Assembly: GCF_048564905.1 (NCBI RefSeq)
Contig: NC_133014.1
Span: forward strand, 11,479,136-11,543,135
Origin: Vicugna pacos
Taxonomy: Eukaryota; Chordata; Mammalia; Artiodactyla; Camelidae
DNA length: 64,000 bases
Direction of reading: 5' to 3'
The position numbers were made by a program, and so were the translations under genes. The notes beneath the pieces were generated by a model that was not told where the DNA came from, ran no database searches, and saw nothing but the letters and a program-made list of their open reading frames with translations. Each line of letters opens with the position of its first letter. Within the stretch, counting starts at the first letter, position 1. Below are positions 46,740 through 57,010 of the stretch, piece by piece.

Positions 46740-47690
46740 CTGGATATAAAGTGAATTTCTAGCGTACACCTGGGTGAACACAAACATATACACATTACTC
46801 TCCAACCACCTCCCAGCTCAAGATACAGACTGTCTCCAGCATCCCAGAGGCTCCATCATCCTCCTTTCCTGTCAGTTCCATGCCCCATCCGTGACCATCA
46901 AAGGCCACCACCGCTCCGTTTTCTATCCATGTCGATCTGATTTTCTCTGTCCCCAAACTTCATAGAAATAGAATCATACAGTATATACTGGTTGATGTCT
47001 TGTTGCTTTTGATCAGCATATTTTTTTTACTTCATCTGTGTTGTCAGTGTGGCCATAATCTGTTCCTTTTTAGTGCAAAATAATCACTATATATATATAT
47101 ATATATATATCACAATTTGTCATTCTTCAATTAGTGAGTTGTTTTCATTTTGAGGCTCCTATTAACAAAGTTTTAAAGGCCATTCTTGCAATCGGTGTTG
47201 TGCACTTAGGTCCTCAGTTTTCTTAGGTACTTTCCTAGGAATGGAAGTGACCTCAGGTTGGCATAGGTTGGACTTTAATAAACAATGTCAAATAGTTTTC
47301 CAAAATGGTGAACATCTTACACTCGACCAACCTCGCATAAAAGTTCCAGTTGCTTCCAACCCTTTTCAGTGCTTGGCACTGTCAGGCTCCTATTTCGTGT
47401 TCATGCCGGTAGGTCTTGAAGTGCTGTTGTGGTAGAACTTACGTTTCCTTGGTGTGTGATGACAGTGAGGAGCTCCCCGTATGCTCCTCATTTCCTCGCA
47501 GCTATTTGGAGACATTCTTTCTTGGGACGTGCTTGTTCCAATTGTACTTTGCCTTTCTTGAGGAGCTGTTTAGATATTTTTAAAATAAATCTTTTGTCAG
47601 AAACAGTCCTTGGAACATCACCTCCCAGTTCTACTTAGTTCTTAATGATGTCCTTGCAAAGAAACTCTTGATATTTATAGAGTTTAATCT
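46740..47690 (-). mobile_element. Old L1 3' end, minus strand, with (TA)n
   Basis: The reverse complement of an old L1 3' region is recognisable from 'aaacttcatagaaatagaat' followed by 'catacagtatatact', and from 'ttttccaaaatggtgaacat'. It has many changes. A (TA)n run of about 23 nt lies inside it at 47,088-47,110. Confidence 0.65.
47088..47110. repeat. (TA)n microsatellite
   Basis: About eleven TA units without interruption inside the old L1; likely length-variable. A GT/CATG-type purine-pyrimidine run also occurs at about 47,706-47,734. Confidence 0.9.
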
Positions 47691-47879
47691 ATAGGGTTTT
47701 TCTCTTGTGTGTGCATGTGTGCATGTGTGTGTTTTGTTGGAGACATATATTGCCCAGCACTAAATGGAGTTTTGAGCAGCAAAACATTGTTTAACCTCCA
47801 CAGGCTTTAGATTCCAGAGATGGTGGGGAAATCCCAATTCAAAGAGCACTGACATCGGACTGGAAACCAGACGTCATGT

Positions 47880-49210
47880 TGAACGTGGCCCCACTCTTGC
47901 ATAGAATCTGGAAACCAATGATGACCCCTTACAGGTGTCAGAAGTAAAACACGTTTGAAAACGTGCAAGAAAGACGGACAGATGAGTGTGGAAATGACAC
48001 TGTCAAATAACAGGAAAAAACCTCAGGATGTTTTCTCCACCTGTGGCCACAAAAGGAGCACACACACCACTGAGATGTCAGGAGGGGCTCTGACTGTGTC
48101 TCTGCTGATAACGGCCAGAAGCTCAGCCAGATGACAGGCACCACCACCACCACCAGCACCACCATCTCTTCCGTACCCGTCTCATTGCTTGCCCTTAGCA
48201 TCCAGGAATCACATCACAGCTCCTCCTGCTGCCCCTCCTCCCAGCAGTCTCCAGGGTCACTGGGCAAATACACAAATGCAAGACTCAAAAATGACACAAT
48301 TGATGCTTATTCAGCTGAGAGCAAGTTCCCTCTGTCACATACTGTCCCAAGCAAGGTACAGGTCTGGGGAAATAATTCACACCAAGAAAGTGTGTTCAAA
48401 AGGGCTGCGGTGAGAGGTCCCTGTACCAAGGGAAAGAATGTGATCCAGTCATTGACCGGCATCAGGGGACCTAGATCAAGGTGCCCCCTCTTGCAGAAAG
48501 GCATCAGTACAAACCTGCAGGTCTCCCCAGGCAGCGGTCATAGTTTGAAGGCCTGTAGACGGGATTTGACATGTACTCACGTCTGCAGTCACCACCTGGC
48601 TTAACAGAAAGGATCAGCGTGGTCTAACTTTCCAACTTGTCAAGCGTTGTGGACACAGAATGTCAGTGACTAACAGGACAATGAAAACAATGGCTTTGGC
48701 TAGATTTATACCCGTAGCTACATCCAGGATAGAAAAATTAACAGAAGAGATGTCTTTCAATATCAAATTAAGAGTCATAAGCTTGGGCCCCTTTTCTCTT
48801 CTAATATGGATCCCCTAGGATCATACTTGAAACTGCAGAGTGCCAAGTGAACCGCATGCTAGTCATCCTCGGATCGTGGCCCTGCCCTCTGTCTCCATGA
48901 CTGGACCACACACAGGCATCTGTGTACAGTTGTTGGGTAACCAGTGTCATGGTCACCATGACTGATGCGGCTCACAGATGCCTCCACGCTGACCCTCCCT
49001 GCAGCTCTCAGCATCCCTGGCCTCTGGAAGAATGGCCACTTCTTCTCCAGGAAGCAAGCCCATAGGCCTGCCCTTGCCCTCATCTCACTGCTGAGCTCAC
49101 AGCCTCATTGCAGGTCCCACTGCCCGTAGACAGCGTCCAGTTCTCAAGAAGAGGGTGGTCTGTGGGCCAGATCTTTCCCTAATCTCTCTGGTAGAAATCC
49201 TCAGACCGTC
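47880..49210 (+). repeat. Duplicated block C (upstream of an IGKV2 relic)
   Basis: Ordered similarity to blocks A and B: 'ggaaaccaatgatgac', 'acgtttgaaaacgtgcaaga', 'ggacctagatcaaggtgccc', 'ttatacccgtagctacatcc' and 'gatcccctaggatcata'. It lacks the left third of A and B. The IGKV2 relic at 49.3 kb follows within about 120 nt. A run of CAC triplets lies at 48,138-48,165. Confidence 0.65.
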
Positions 49211-49327
49211 ACAAGCTGAATCACTCCACCCACTATCTTGAAGGTGGAAAACAATCACAGTTTGAAAAACATAAGACAGGGAAGAAATTTAAATCTCACA
49301 AGCATGTCATCTACCCACAGACTCCAC

Positions 49328-49475
49328 ATTTGTCTACAAACGGGTCTCTGGGGTCCCAGACAGGTTCAGGGGCAGTGGGTCAGGGAGAGATTTTATGCTG
49401 AAAATCAGCAGGGCACAGAATGGTGATGTTGGAGTTTGTTACTGCATGCAAGGTACACATGATCCTCCCGAAATG
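49328..49475 (+). pseudogene. IGKV2 relic (CDR2-FR3-CDR3 only)
   Basis: In one frame it reads [20 protein letters not shown], then [15 protein letters not shown], then [13 protein letters not shown]. The MQGTH start of CDR3 and the KIS motif mark it as IGKV2, of a type nearer to human IGKV2-30 than to the three IGKV2 genes in this window. Everything upstream of CDR2 is missing. The heptamer position reads CGAAATG, so the RSS is dead, although the spacer (TCCAGCCCT) is still recognisable. FR3 has Cys in place of the Tyr two before Cys104. Confidence 0.82.
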
Positions 49476-49499
49476 GTCCAGCCCTCAATGCACACCTCC

Positions 49500-50339
49500 C
49501 TCTGTGGGATGACCCAGCTGCGCACACGTGTTGATTGTCTGGAAAGGAGGCACAGCAGATTCCCCGAGTCTGTGAAAGAGGAGGCGCTGGAGATCGCAGG
49601 GGTCTAGGTTGCTGCGGAAAGATCTGTCCCGTCACATGCCCTGGCCCCCGGGGTACCTCCCGGGTACCTCCCGGGTATGGCTGTGTCTCCCACAACAGCC
49701 TTGTGGTGACAGAAGCAGCAGGAAAAATAGAGGATTCCAGTGAGCTCTGAGCAGCCAGACACGGCAGAAGGGAGAGGCGAATTAAAATCATCCTAATTCT
49801 CCCTGAAGTGTGTGCAGTTGTAAACCAAATGCCCCATAGCCAGGCAACGGAGGGGGCCCGTGGCCACACAGGACAAGGGTGTAAAGCTATCCACTGGATT
49901 TTATTTTTTAAACTCAGTAGATAATCAGTGACTACTGGATCAAAGGCACAGAGCTGGCTGCTCACATTTGCAGAGTTAACAAGGATGGCCGCTGTCGGGG
50001 ATGTAAAGCACCTTGGGCTGTAAGTGGAGAAAAGACGGACAAAGAGGAAACAGAACGTGAGCATGGCATTGGGAAAGCAAGTGTGACCTAGAGTCCTGGA
50101 ATGGAGGAGAGAACCCAGTTCTGAGACAATAACCATGAGGTCAAAATGCAGAAAATCAGAAAACAAGATGCTGACCAAACAGCCAGGTGGGAGGAGACGA
50201 GTCAGAGAAGCAGACGAAGGTCTGATGGGGAAGCGACTGATAACAGGAAACTGAGCAGTGAACCTTGAGCGGCTCCCAAGGCCAGAAACTGATGGGCGCA
50301 GGGAGACAGAATAAAATTCAAGGTTACAAGGCCCAGGGC
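49500..50339. other. Intergenic, no gene recognised
   Basis: 3' flank of the IGKV2 relic, then unclassified sequence. A long antisense open frame crosses it but has no family features. Confidence 0.4.
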
Positions 50340-50590
50340 TGAGAGCTGATGCCTCAGGGCGTGAAGCACACGTGTCCCTTCTCCGCAAGATACAGTAGAA
50401 GCTGTGATTGGCTCAATAATATAAATCTATCTGTATGGACAGCGACACAGACGTAGATGATGCAAAAATTCGGGAACAATGTAGAGGAGACACAGCCTCT
50501 CCTACAGCTAAGAGAGACGCAGGGCTGAGCAAGAAAGCAGCAGCTGGCGCGGTGGGGCAAACACTCACTGACCCGTGGCCCTGGGGAGGA

Positions 50591-50618
50591 GGTTTTTGTT
50601 CGAGGCTGAATCACTGTG
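50591..50618 (-). other. V-RSS (12-spacer) of the IGKV4-like gene (copy 1)
   Basis: On the minus strand: heptamer CACAGTG (50,618-50,612), 12-nt spacer, and nonamer ACAAAAACC (50,599-50,591). Both are perfect. Given the opposite orientation, joining to J would be by inversion if J lies in plus orientation to the right. Confidence 0.93.
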
Positions 50619-51163
50619 GATGGAGCGCTATAAGCCTGCTGGCAGTAATACACTGCCGCATCTTCAGGCTGGACACTGCTGATCGTGAGAGTGAAATCTG
50701 TTGTGGACCCACTGCCGCTGAATCGATCAGGGATCCCCGATTCCTGGGTGGACGCATAGTAGATGAGCAGCCTAGGAGACTGTCCAGGTCTCTGCTGGTA
50801 CCAGTTTAAGTAGCTTTTCTGGTTAGAGCCTGATACCACACTCTGGCTGGACTTACAGTTGATAGTGACCTTCTCTCCTACAGATGCAGTCACGGAGCTG
50901 GGAGACTGGGTCATCACGATGTCCCCACAGACACCTGCAATCATAACAGTGACCATACATTGCATTATTCCTATATTAAAATATATGTCTAAGAAACATA
51001 GGGTTTATTATTATCATAAATAACCAGTATTTTAGGTTAAATGGCTCATTTCACTGTACATGGTAAAATCATTTTTTTAGTCTTTATAAAGGCATCTCTC
51101 CTCTAAACTCTCACCTGAGACCCAGAGCATCAGGAAGGTGAGGAGGCGTGGCTGTGGCCCCAT
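50619..51163 (-). CDS. IGKV4: Immunoglobulin kappa variable gene, IGKV4-like, minus strand, apparently functional
   Basis: Exon 1 is complement(51,115-51,163) and encodes [16 protein letters not shown], with a GTGAGA donor. Exon 2 is complement(50,619-50,934), after TTGCAG. It gives the leader tail GVCG and mature [18 protein letters not shown]. Cys23 lies in TINCKSSQ. The twelve-residue CDR1 ([12 protein letters not shown]) is the IGKV4 hallmark. [37 protein letters not shown] and VYYC follow, then QQAYSAPS. There are no stops, and the splice sites and RSS are intact. The orientation is opposite to the genes at 0-46 kb, as for the single human IGKV4-1. A paralogue at 62 kb shows that camelid-like genomes can carry two. 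The promoter octamer has one change (see the separate entry). Confidence 0.93.
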
Positions 51164-51209
51164 CTTGCTGCTGCTCACCTGTCTGGTGCACTCAAGCTGT
51201 GTCTCCAGG

Positions 51210-51275
51210 AAACCCCTTTAATAAGAGCTCTGAGCAGCCAGCCTAGGACTCCGGGGGCCTATGCAAAGCACCAGG
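51210..51275 (-). promoter_or_regulatory. Promoter of the IGKV4-like gene (copy 1)
   Basis: On the minus strand the octamer reads CTTTGCAT (51,268-51,261), one base off ATTTGCAT. A TTATTAAA TATA-like element lies at about 51,225-51,217. Copy 2 has the same octamer variant. Confidence 0.75.
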
Positions 51276-51900
51276 GCATGAAATTAAAGTGCCTGTGCAC
51301 TGAGCTGTGGCGACAAATAGTGAAAAGGAGACAAAAATATCAGCTCCCCAGGAAGTGTGAGCGTATGCCGACCAGAGGCCAGAAACCGACTTGCCACTAT
51401 GATTTTTCAATACAGTTCAGCGAAATTCCAAAATGGAAAATTTTCTTAATGTCAACTCCAATTTTTCAAACTAGCTCAAGGAGACTCAAAAACAGAAATT
51501 AACTTATATTAAAAAATGTAATTGTGAGTATGTGTACAGAACTTATTTAAAGCATGTATACGTGGTGTCAGTATATGCAATATATTCACGTCGCTGAACA
51601 GGAGGAGGGCAGAGTGAACACATTCGTATCTCTAGCTCAGATTCTCTTTTGAATTTTAAAACTCATCTTTGAAGTCCCTCTTGGACATCTCATACACACC
51701 TCAGTACATCCAAAATCATAGCTCTCATCTTTCCCTCACCACAAGGCTGTGTCAGGGAACCAATCAACCTTGTCACTCAACTTTAAGTCAATCAGTTAGT
51801 TTCTCAAGTATCATTTTAAAGCCCCTCAAATTTCTTTCTCTAAGTGACCTCAGGTGTCACAGCGCCTCCTGGGGGTAACACGTGGAATAGCCTCAATTCT

Positions 51901-52220
51901 CAAGCCCTGCTGAGTTTATTCCTTCTCCAAATCAAATATAGTTATAGAATTACACAAATAAAAATATGGTGAGCTCTCCTAGGCATGGGGCGTTTGGAAT
52001 AACTCCGCTAGAGCCCTTGGCTTCACACAGCTTTCATTTTAATGGCAGGGACAGATGATAAACAAACAAGATTTCTGCTACTGTCCCTGCCCTTCTCCCT
52101 CTGAGGTCCCGCCCCTGAAGTAATGTCCTTACTCAGGCTGCATGGGGCGATGAATGAAGGTGCACTTAGTGTGTCTCCTAGTCCCATGTCGTGAACAGAG
52201 TCAGGCGAAGGAGGAGCAGG
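51901..52220. other. Intergenic, no gene recognised
   Basis: Unclassified sequence between the IGKV4 unit and the SINE. Confidence 0.35.
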
Positions 52221-52365
52221 GTGGAGGGTGTAGCTCAGGGGTAGAGTGAGGGCTTAGCGTGCTTAAGGTCCTGGGTTCAATCCCCAGTACTTCATTTAAA
52301 AAAAAAAGTAATACATAAACAGATAGATGAATAAACCTACTTACGTCCTCCCACCCAAAAATATT
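52221..52365 (+). mobile_element. tRNA-derived SINE, camelid Vic-1 type
   Basis: The element starts GTGGAGGGTGTAGCTCAGG. It has a pol III box A (TAGCTCAGGGGTAGAG) and a box B (GGTTCAATCC, 52,274-52,283), then CCCAGTACTTCATTT, an A-rich run, and a tail ending in 'ataaacctacttacgtcctc'. This head and tail match the Ala-tRNA-derived Vic-1 SINE family of camelids as I remember it. It is the only such copy I see in 64 kb. Confidence 0.8.
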
Positions 52366-53299
52366 AAATGAGGTTTAAGAAAGAAATAGAACTTTCAGAA
52401 GAAGGGCAGGGGGAGGACAAAGCAGTGCATTTTAACACTTGTGTTCCTTGGAGAAAGAAAGTCAACTGCAGCCTCGTTAACTGTCAGCTTTCCAGGTCAT
52501 CTAACAGTGACAATTTGACTCCAAATATTTTTAATGCACACACATTGCTCCAGCTCTGATAGCCTTTGCATAGCCACCAGCATCCTTGTGTCCCCTGCAT
52601 GGGTGCACTCCTCACTCCGTCTGGGCACTGACTCCTGCCCCGGGGGCCCCCACGCATGTGAGGGTCCTCTGCGACTCCCCCAGCAGCTCGCACACCAAAG
52701 CTGGGAATCCAGCGCCGCTGCCCCTCGCTCCAGCTCCAGTGACCCTCGCTGCACGTCCAGCGCCACCCCACGCGGATGCCCCTCCCATATTGTGGGCGCC
52801 AACCCCACACAGCTCCTCCGCTTTTACCTTCCTGCAGGGTTGCATCCTCACCAGGCTTGGGCCCTAATGTCCTGAGTCCAACCATTGAAAACGATGTTCT
52901 CTTCGGATCTGGGAAAGACTTGGGGGTGGGTGGGTAGAATATGCCGATTGGGGGAACAAAAAGGACATACATGAGTATTTGGTCCAAGGAGGACGCCAGC
53001 TTCTAAAGAAGAACATCCTGGGTAAAGAGGGGGTGGAACACATGGGCGATAACACGTGGAGGGCAGGGAACATCCAGCAGGGATGTGTGTGATGACAAAC
53101 AGAGCTACGGAGCTGGCTGATGCTTCCCAGACGTGGAGACAGAAAAGTTCTGACTTCGAATGGCCTTGATGGAAATGGGGGGGCAGCACGTTCATAAATG
53201 CTCAGCTGGAGGTGACAGGTTAGTGATGACAGATCCCCAGTGTCTGGTCCTTTCTTTTCAAATCATGGTTGTGCATATAATATTATCGTTCCCCGACTT
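52366..53299. other. Intergenic with a GC-rich patch (about 52.6-52.85 kb)
   Basis: The GC-rich patch gives open frames on both strands without recognisable domains. No V exon is seen. Confidence 0.35.
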
Positions 53300-53684
53300 C
53301 ATAGCACCTCTAGTTGGTCATGCTGATCATTTACCTCACCAAGAGCATCAGAGAGTCAAAGAGAAAGCCTCTCTGGGCTCAGTGATATCCAGAGGTTCTA
53401 AATCAAAAGGGGTTAGAAAATTTCTTGCATTTTTGGTGTTGGGTCACACCTGCAAGGCCCTGCCTCAGCTGGAGAGACAACAGGAAAAGCAGGTTTTAAA
53501 CTTTGAAGGGAGAAAAACAAAAACCCACTCTAACCATAGGACAGTAGGCTGACTGTATCCTGTGGCCTTTCGGAAGAAACACACACTCTGCAGGCTGATG
53601 TGTGCTGCCCTGGTCGGACCTGAGACACCTGGGGGACCCTGCACCTGCGCTGTCACTGATGGAGGCCAGCCCTGCAGCTGTGCC

Positions 53685-53765
53685 CCGCCCCGCCCCGCCC
53701 CCTGCTGATTTGCCTGGTCCCAGAGCACAGCCCACCGCCCGGGACGCTTATTAATCGTCCAAACA
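53685..53765 (+). promoter_or_regulatory. IGKV1 promoter with altered octamer (gene at 53803)
   Basis: In the place of the octamer it reads ATTTGCCT (53,708-53,715), one change from ATTTGCAT, after a GC-box run at about 53,684-53,701. The flanking text (CTGCTGATTTGC, TCCCAGAGCACAGCCCAC) is otherwise that of the gene at 6793. Confidence 0.8.
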
Positions 53766-53802
53766 CACCCTGTGCAGGAACCAGTCCCAGTCAGGTCTTA
53801 GC

Positions 53803-54278
53803 ATGGACATGAAGGTCCCTGCGCATCTCCTGGGCCTCCTGCTGCTCTGGCTCCCAGGTAAGGTTGGAGACACTGGGAATTACTCAGCTCTGGGTGGTCA
53901 GTACCTCCTGGCCCTTCAGGGAAGTCTTCTTGTAACGTGATTAATCGTGTGGATATGTGTGTTTTTATGTTTCCCATCTCAGGTGCCAGGTGTGCTACCC
54001 AGGTGACCCAGTCTCCCTCCTCCCTGTCTGCATCTCTGGGAGACAGAGTCACCATCACCTGCCAGGCCAGTCAGAGCATCAGCAGTTACTTAGCCTGGTA
54101 TCAGCAGAAACCAGGGCAAGCTCCTAAGCTCCTGATCTATGGTGCATCCAGACTGCAAACCGGGGTCCCTTCCAGGTTCAGCGGCAGTGGATCAGGGACA
54201 AGTTTCACCCTCACCATCAGCGGCCTGGAGGCTGAAGATGCCGGAACTTATTACTGTCTGCAGCATAAGTTACCCTCC
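53803..54278 (+). CDS. IGKV1: Immunoglobulin kappa variable gene, IGKV1 subgroup, altered promoter octamer
   Basis: Exon 1 (53,803-53,857, 55 nt) encodes [18 protein letters not shown], the full-length IGKV1 leader start that the two other copies have lost. The donor is GTAAGG. Exon 2 (53,983-54,278) follows CATCTCAG. It gives GARC, mature [18 protein letters not shown], Cys23, CDR1 [20 protein letters not shown]3 identical in protein to the gene at 6793, and TYYC followed by LQHKLP. The CDR3 end is two bases shorter than in the sisters. There are no stops and the RSS is good. The gene is the only plus-strand V among minus-strand neighbours (50.6, 55.2, 57.7 and 62.1 kb). It is functional by frame; transcription may be reduced by the octamer change. 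Confidence 0.92.
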
Positions 54279-54306
54279 CACAGTGTTCCAGGCCGTAACA
54301 CAAACC
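54279..54306 (+). other. V-RSS (12-spacer) of the IGKV1 gene at 53803
   Basis: Heptamer CACAGTG (54,279-54,285), 12-nt spacer, and nonamer ACACAAACC (54,298-54,306). Confidence 0.92.
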
Positions 54307-54560
54307 ACCAGGGGAGGCAGACATGTGAGGCTGGGCTGCCCCAGCTGCTCCTCCGGGTTCCTCCATCTGCTGAAAGCCTTTCTCAGGTGCACCCATGTTT
54401 GAAGGGCACTGGAAGGTTTTGGTAGAAGCCTCCTTGTCACCTGAACTCCCTCTCCCTCCTCAGCCCCAGCAGCACAGACGAGACAATGTCTCTCCTGATG
54501 TAATAAAATCGGAGATGATCACCCCTGTTTCATCTGGGATGTGGCGTCAGGGCTCGTACA

Positions 54561-55194
54561 GCAGGGGTGAAGCCACCCTGTCTCCATATATTTTGTTATA
54601 CTAGGCAACAAAATAATGAAATGATAGAAAATTAGCATTTTGGATGCTGGACCACAAAATCAATTAGCTACAAAAATGGAGCATTTCCTTCTTTGCTTAT
54701 GACTACTGACGTCAAGTTTGGGATTTAAACATAATGACTGTGAATGGGTTACAGAAACTTTTTAATATGGAAAATTGTGCCCCGAAGTCTCTAGAAAACA
54801 AGTGCTTTTCACAATTTTTGCTTTGCTGTTTTCAGCCTTTATTAAATTAGAAACAAAATGTGTTTATCACCCTCTACCTGTGCATTACACATAACTTACA
54901 ACTTGATACTTTTTGAAACAAGGGAGTTTTTCCCACCTTCATTCCACTGGCAGTAAATGTAAGGCAGTAACAGAAGGAACATTTCAGGAGTGCTGAGAAT
55001 GGCAGTGTGTGGTCCTTGACTGAAGCCCAGGACTGGAGGCTTCTCGACCTGGGGGCTCCTGTCTTTGCTGCGTTTAAATGGCCACCGAAGGAGGACGCGT
55101 GCCACGCCCCGGGCAGGCGCCGCAGGGGGAGCAGAGGCGCGGGGGCTCGCGGGGCCGGGCCCCCCGCAGCTCCCGGCGGGGCGGCATCGCTGCG
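54561..55194. other. Intergenic; CpG-rich patch begins at about 55,080
   Basis: AT-rich sequence, then a sharp rise in G+C and CpG at about 55,080-55,210, directly 3' of the minus-strand V relic. No gene recognised. Confidence 0.4.
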
Positions 55195-55502
55195 GAGGGA
55201 GGGAGGCGACCTGCCCGCAGCACTAGAGGGCAGCGTCTGCGGCCTCCAGGCTGCTGATGGGGAGGGAGACATCTCTGTGGGACCCGTTGCCACTGAACCG
55301 CCGTGACGCCCCAGCTAGTGACTTGGAAACTGGGAAATGAGTGGCTTAGCTTTTCCACGTTTCAGCTGGAACCAGTTTAGACAGGTTGTTTGCTCCACGC
55401 GTGTTGGCACTGTCACTGACCCTGCGGGTGACGGCGGTCCTCCCTCCGGGAGCTCCGGACAGAGGGTCCGGGGACTGGGTGGCCCAGTGTCACCGTAAGG
55501 AC
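55195..55502 (-). pseudogene. IGKV pseudogene, minus strand, subgroup unclear
   Basis: Reading the minus strand after TCTCAG (exon start 55,502), one frame gives TQSPDPLSGAPGGRTAVT. Arg then replaces Cys23, followed by RVSDSANTRGANN. In another frame WFQLKRGKAKPLI is the FR2. FR3 then reads RFSGNGSHRDVSLPISSLEA followed by ADAAL and a stop where YYC should be. Frame shifts, loss of both cysteines and a missing RSS make it a pseudogene. A possible leader relic lies at complement(about 55,738-55,785), with QLLLLGLLGL-like text and a CTGAGC where GTGAGC would be the donor. This is less sure. Confidence 0.75.
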
Positions 55503-55799
55503 CTGAGACTAAACAAAAAAGAGAAGAGAATGGAGGCAAACAGGATGCCGTGGCTCTCCCTCCCTGCATTTCCCCCTGGAAGTGTAAGACTTCGTAAAAT
55601 GCGCTCTGAGACTCTCAGTGAGAACATGAACAACGCTCCTTCAGCGGGTGTGTTTAATACTAAATACAATTGAATGTTCCCAGCTTAAAACAAACCTCCT
55701 GTCTGCACATTCCATTGTCCGGAGGGCTCAGCTGCGGTGCAGAGCCCCAGGAGCCCCAGGAGCAGAGCTGGTGACAGCTCCCTGTGTGACCCGCCCTCT

Positions 55800-56334
55800 G
55801 CTCCTCAGGCCGGAGGGAACGTCGTATTTATGAGGCTCCGGGAGAAGAAGTGAGCGCCCAGAAGGACCCGCAAAGCAGAGAAGGCAGCACAAAGACGCAG
55901 AGGCAGATGGCGGCTGGTTTAGGGTGTTTAAAAGAGAAGGTCAGACTGTACTTCAATCAACAAAATCACATAATATACTACAATTTGATTATCCATTAAT
56001 CTATTGATGGACATTTGTCTTATTTAGTGATTTTAGTTATTAAAATTGAAGTTGCTGTGAATATTTTTTTAAATAAAGGGAGAGAGGTCAGAGACTGTGA
56101 CCCGGCGCCTGGAGTCAAGGCCACGTGCATGTTTAACAGGAACACGTTTCTCCTTCTTGAAGCTTGGAGGGATGTATTTTCTAGTTTTCATCACACCCCA
56201 AAGTCGTTTTGAGGATTATATACCTGGTTCTTTACATTTAGTTCTTCCATTAAATGAGCGAGAATTTTAAAATGATCCCTGAAAACAGTCCCTGGGTCAG
56301 CAATCATCACCTGCCAAGAGCATCTTTCTCATTA
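55800..56334. other. Intergenic, no gene recognised
   Basis: Unclassified, mostly AT-rich. No coding signal. Confidence 0.35.
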
Positions 56335-57010
56335 AATGAGATGCCATATGAATATACTTTCTTTTGCACCATAAGTTACTACAAGGTATTGAATATAGTT
56401 CCCTGTGCTACACAGGATGAACTTGTTGTTTATTTCATATACAGTAGTTAGTATCTGCAAACCTTGAATTCCCAATTTGTCCCTTCCCATCCCATTCCCT
56501 TCCTGGTAACCATAAGTTTGTTTTCTATGTCTGTGAGTCTGTTTCTGTTTTGTAAAGAAGTTCGTCTTTTTTTTTTTAGATTTCATATGTAAGTGATCTC
56601 ATATGGTATTTTCCTTTCTCTTTCTGGCTTACTTCACTTAGCATGACAATCTCCAGGTCTATCCATGTTGTTGCAAATGGCATTATTTTATTCTTTTTAT
56701 GGCTAAGTAGTATTCCTTATGTAAATATACCACAACTTCTTTATCCAGTCATCTGTCGATGGACATTTAGGATGTTTCCATGTCTCAGCTATTGTAAATA
56801 GTACCGCTGTGAACATTGGGGTGCATGTATCTTTTTGAATTAAGGTTCTCTCTGGATATATGCCCAGGAGTGGGATGGCTGGATCATATGGTAAGTCTGT
56901 TTTTAGTTTTTGGGGAAATCCCCATACTCTTCCATAATGGCTGCACCAAACTGCATTCCCACCAACAGCGTAGGAGGGTTCCCTTTTCTCCACAGCCTCC
57001 TTAGCATTTA
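56335..57010 (-). mobile_element. L1 LINE 3' end, 5'-truncated, minus strand
   Basis: Reverse L1 tail with 'ctacaaggtattgaatatag', 'gtctgtttctgttttgtaaa', 'tttctttctctttctggctt' and the ORF2 end to about 57,005 ('cacagcctcctta'). It closely matches the copy at 19.3 kb. The oligo-T 3' end is not preserved. Confidence 0.85.

Larger units (their letters stand above)
50340..51900 (-). repeat. IGKV4 duplicon, copy 1 (no L1 insertions)
   Basis: The IGKV4-like gene with both flanks recurs at about 60,735-64,000. Matches outside the gene include 'ataaatctatctgtatg' in the 3' flank and 'tctcttttgaattttaaa' and 'acagcgcctcctggggg' in the 5' flank. This copy lacks the two L1 insertions of copy 2. Confidence 0.85.
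53300..54560 (+). repeat. IGKV1 duplicon, copy 3
   Basis: Counterpart of 5,690-7,560 and 36,480-38,350. The promoter, leader, intron, V exon and 3' flank all match. The promoter stretch (GC boxes to 'acagcccac-gcccgggac') is closest to copy 1. Confidence 0.75.

Noticed and set aside
49405-50388. Minus-strand open frame of 327 codons
   Set aside because: It runs antisense through the IGKV2 relic and its flank, shows no family motif, no signal and no splice pattern, and ends inside unrelated sequence. Chance open frame.
52484-52987. Minus-strand open frame of 167 codons and overlapping frames on both strands
   Set aside because: Explained by a GC-rich patch with few stops. No motif, no splice or promoter evidence.
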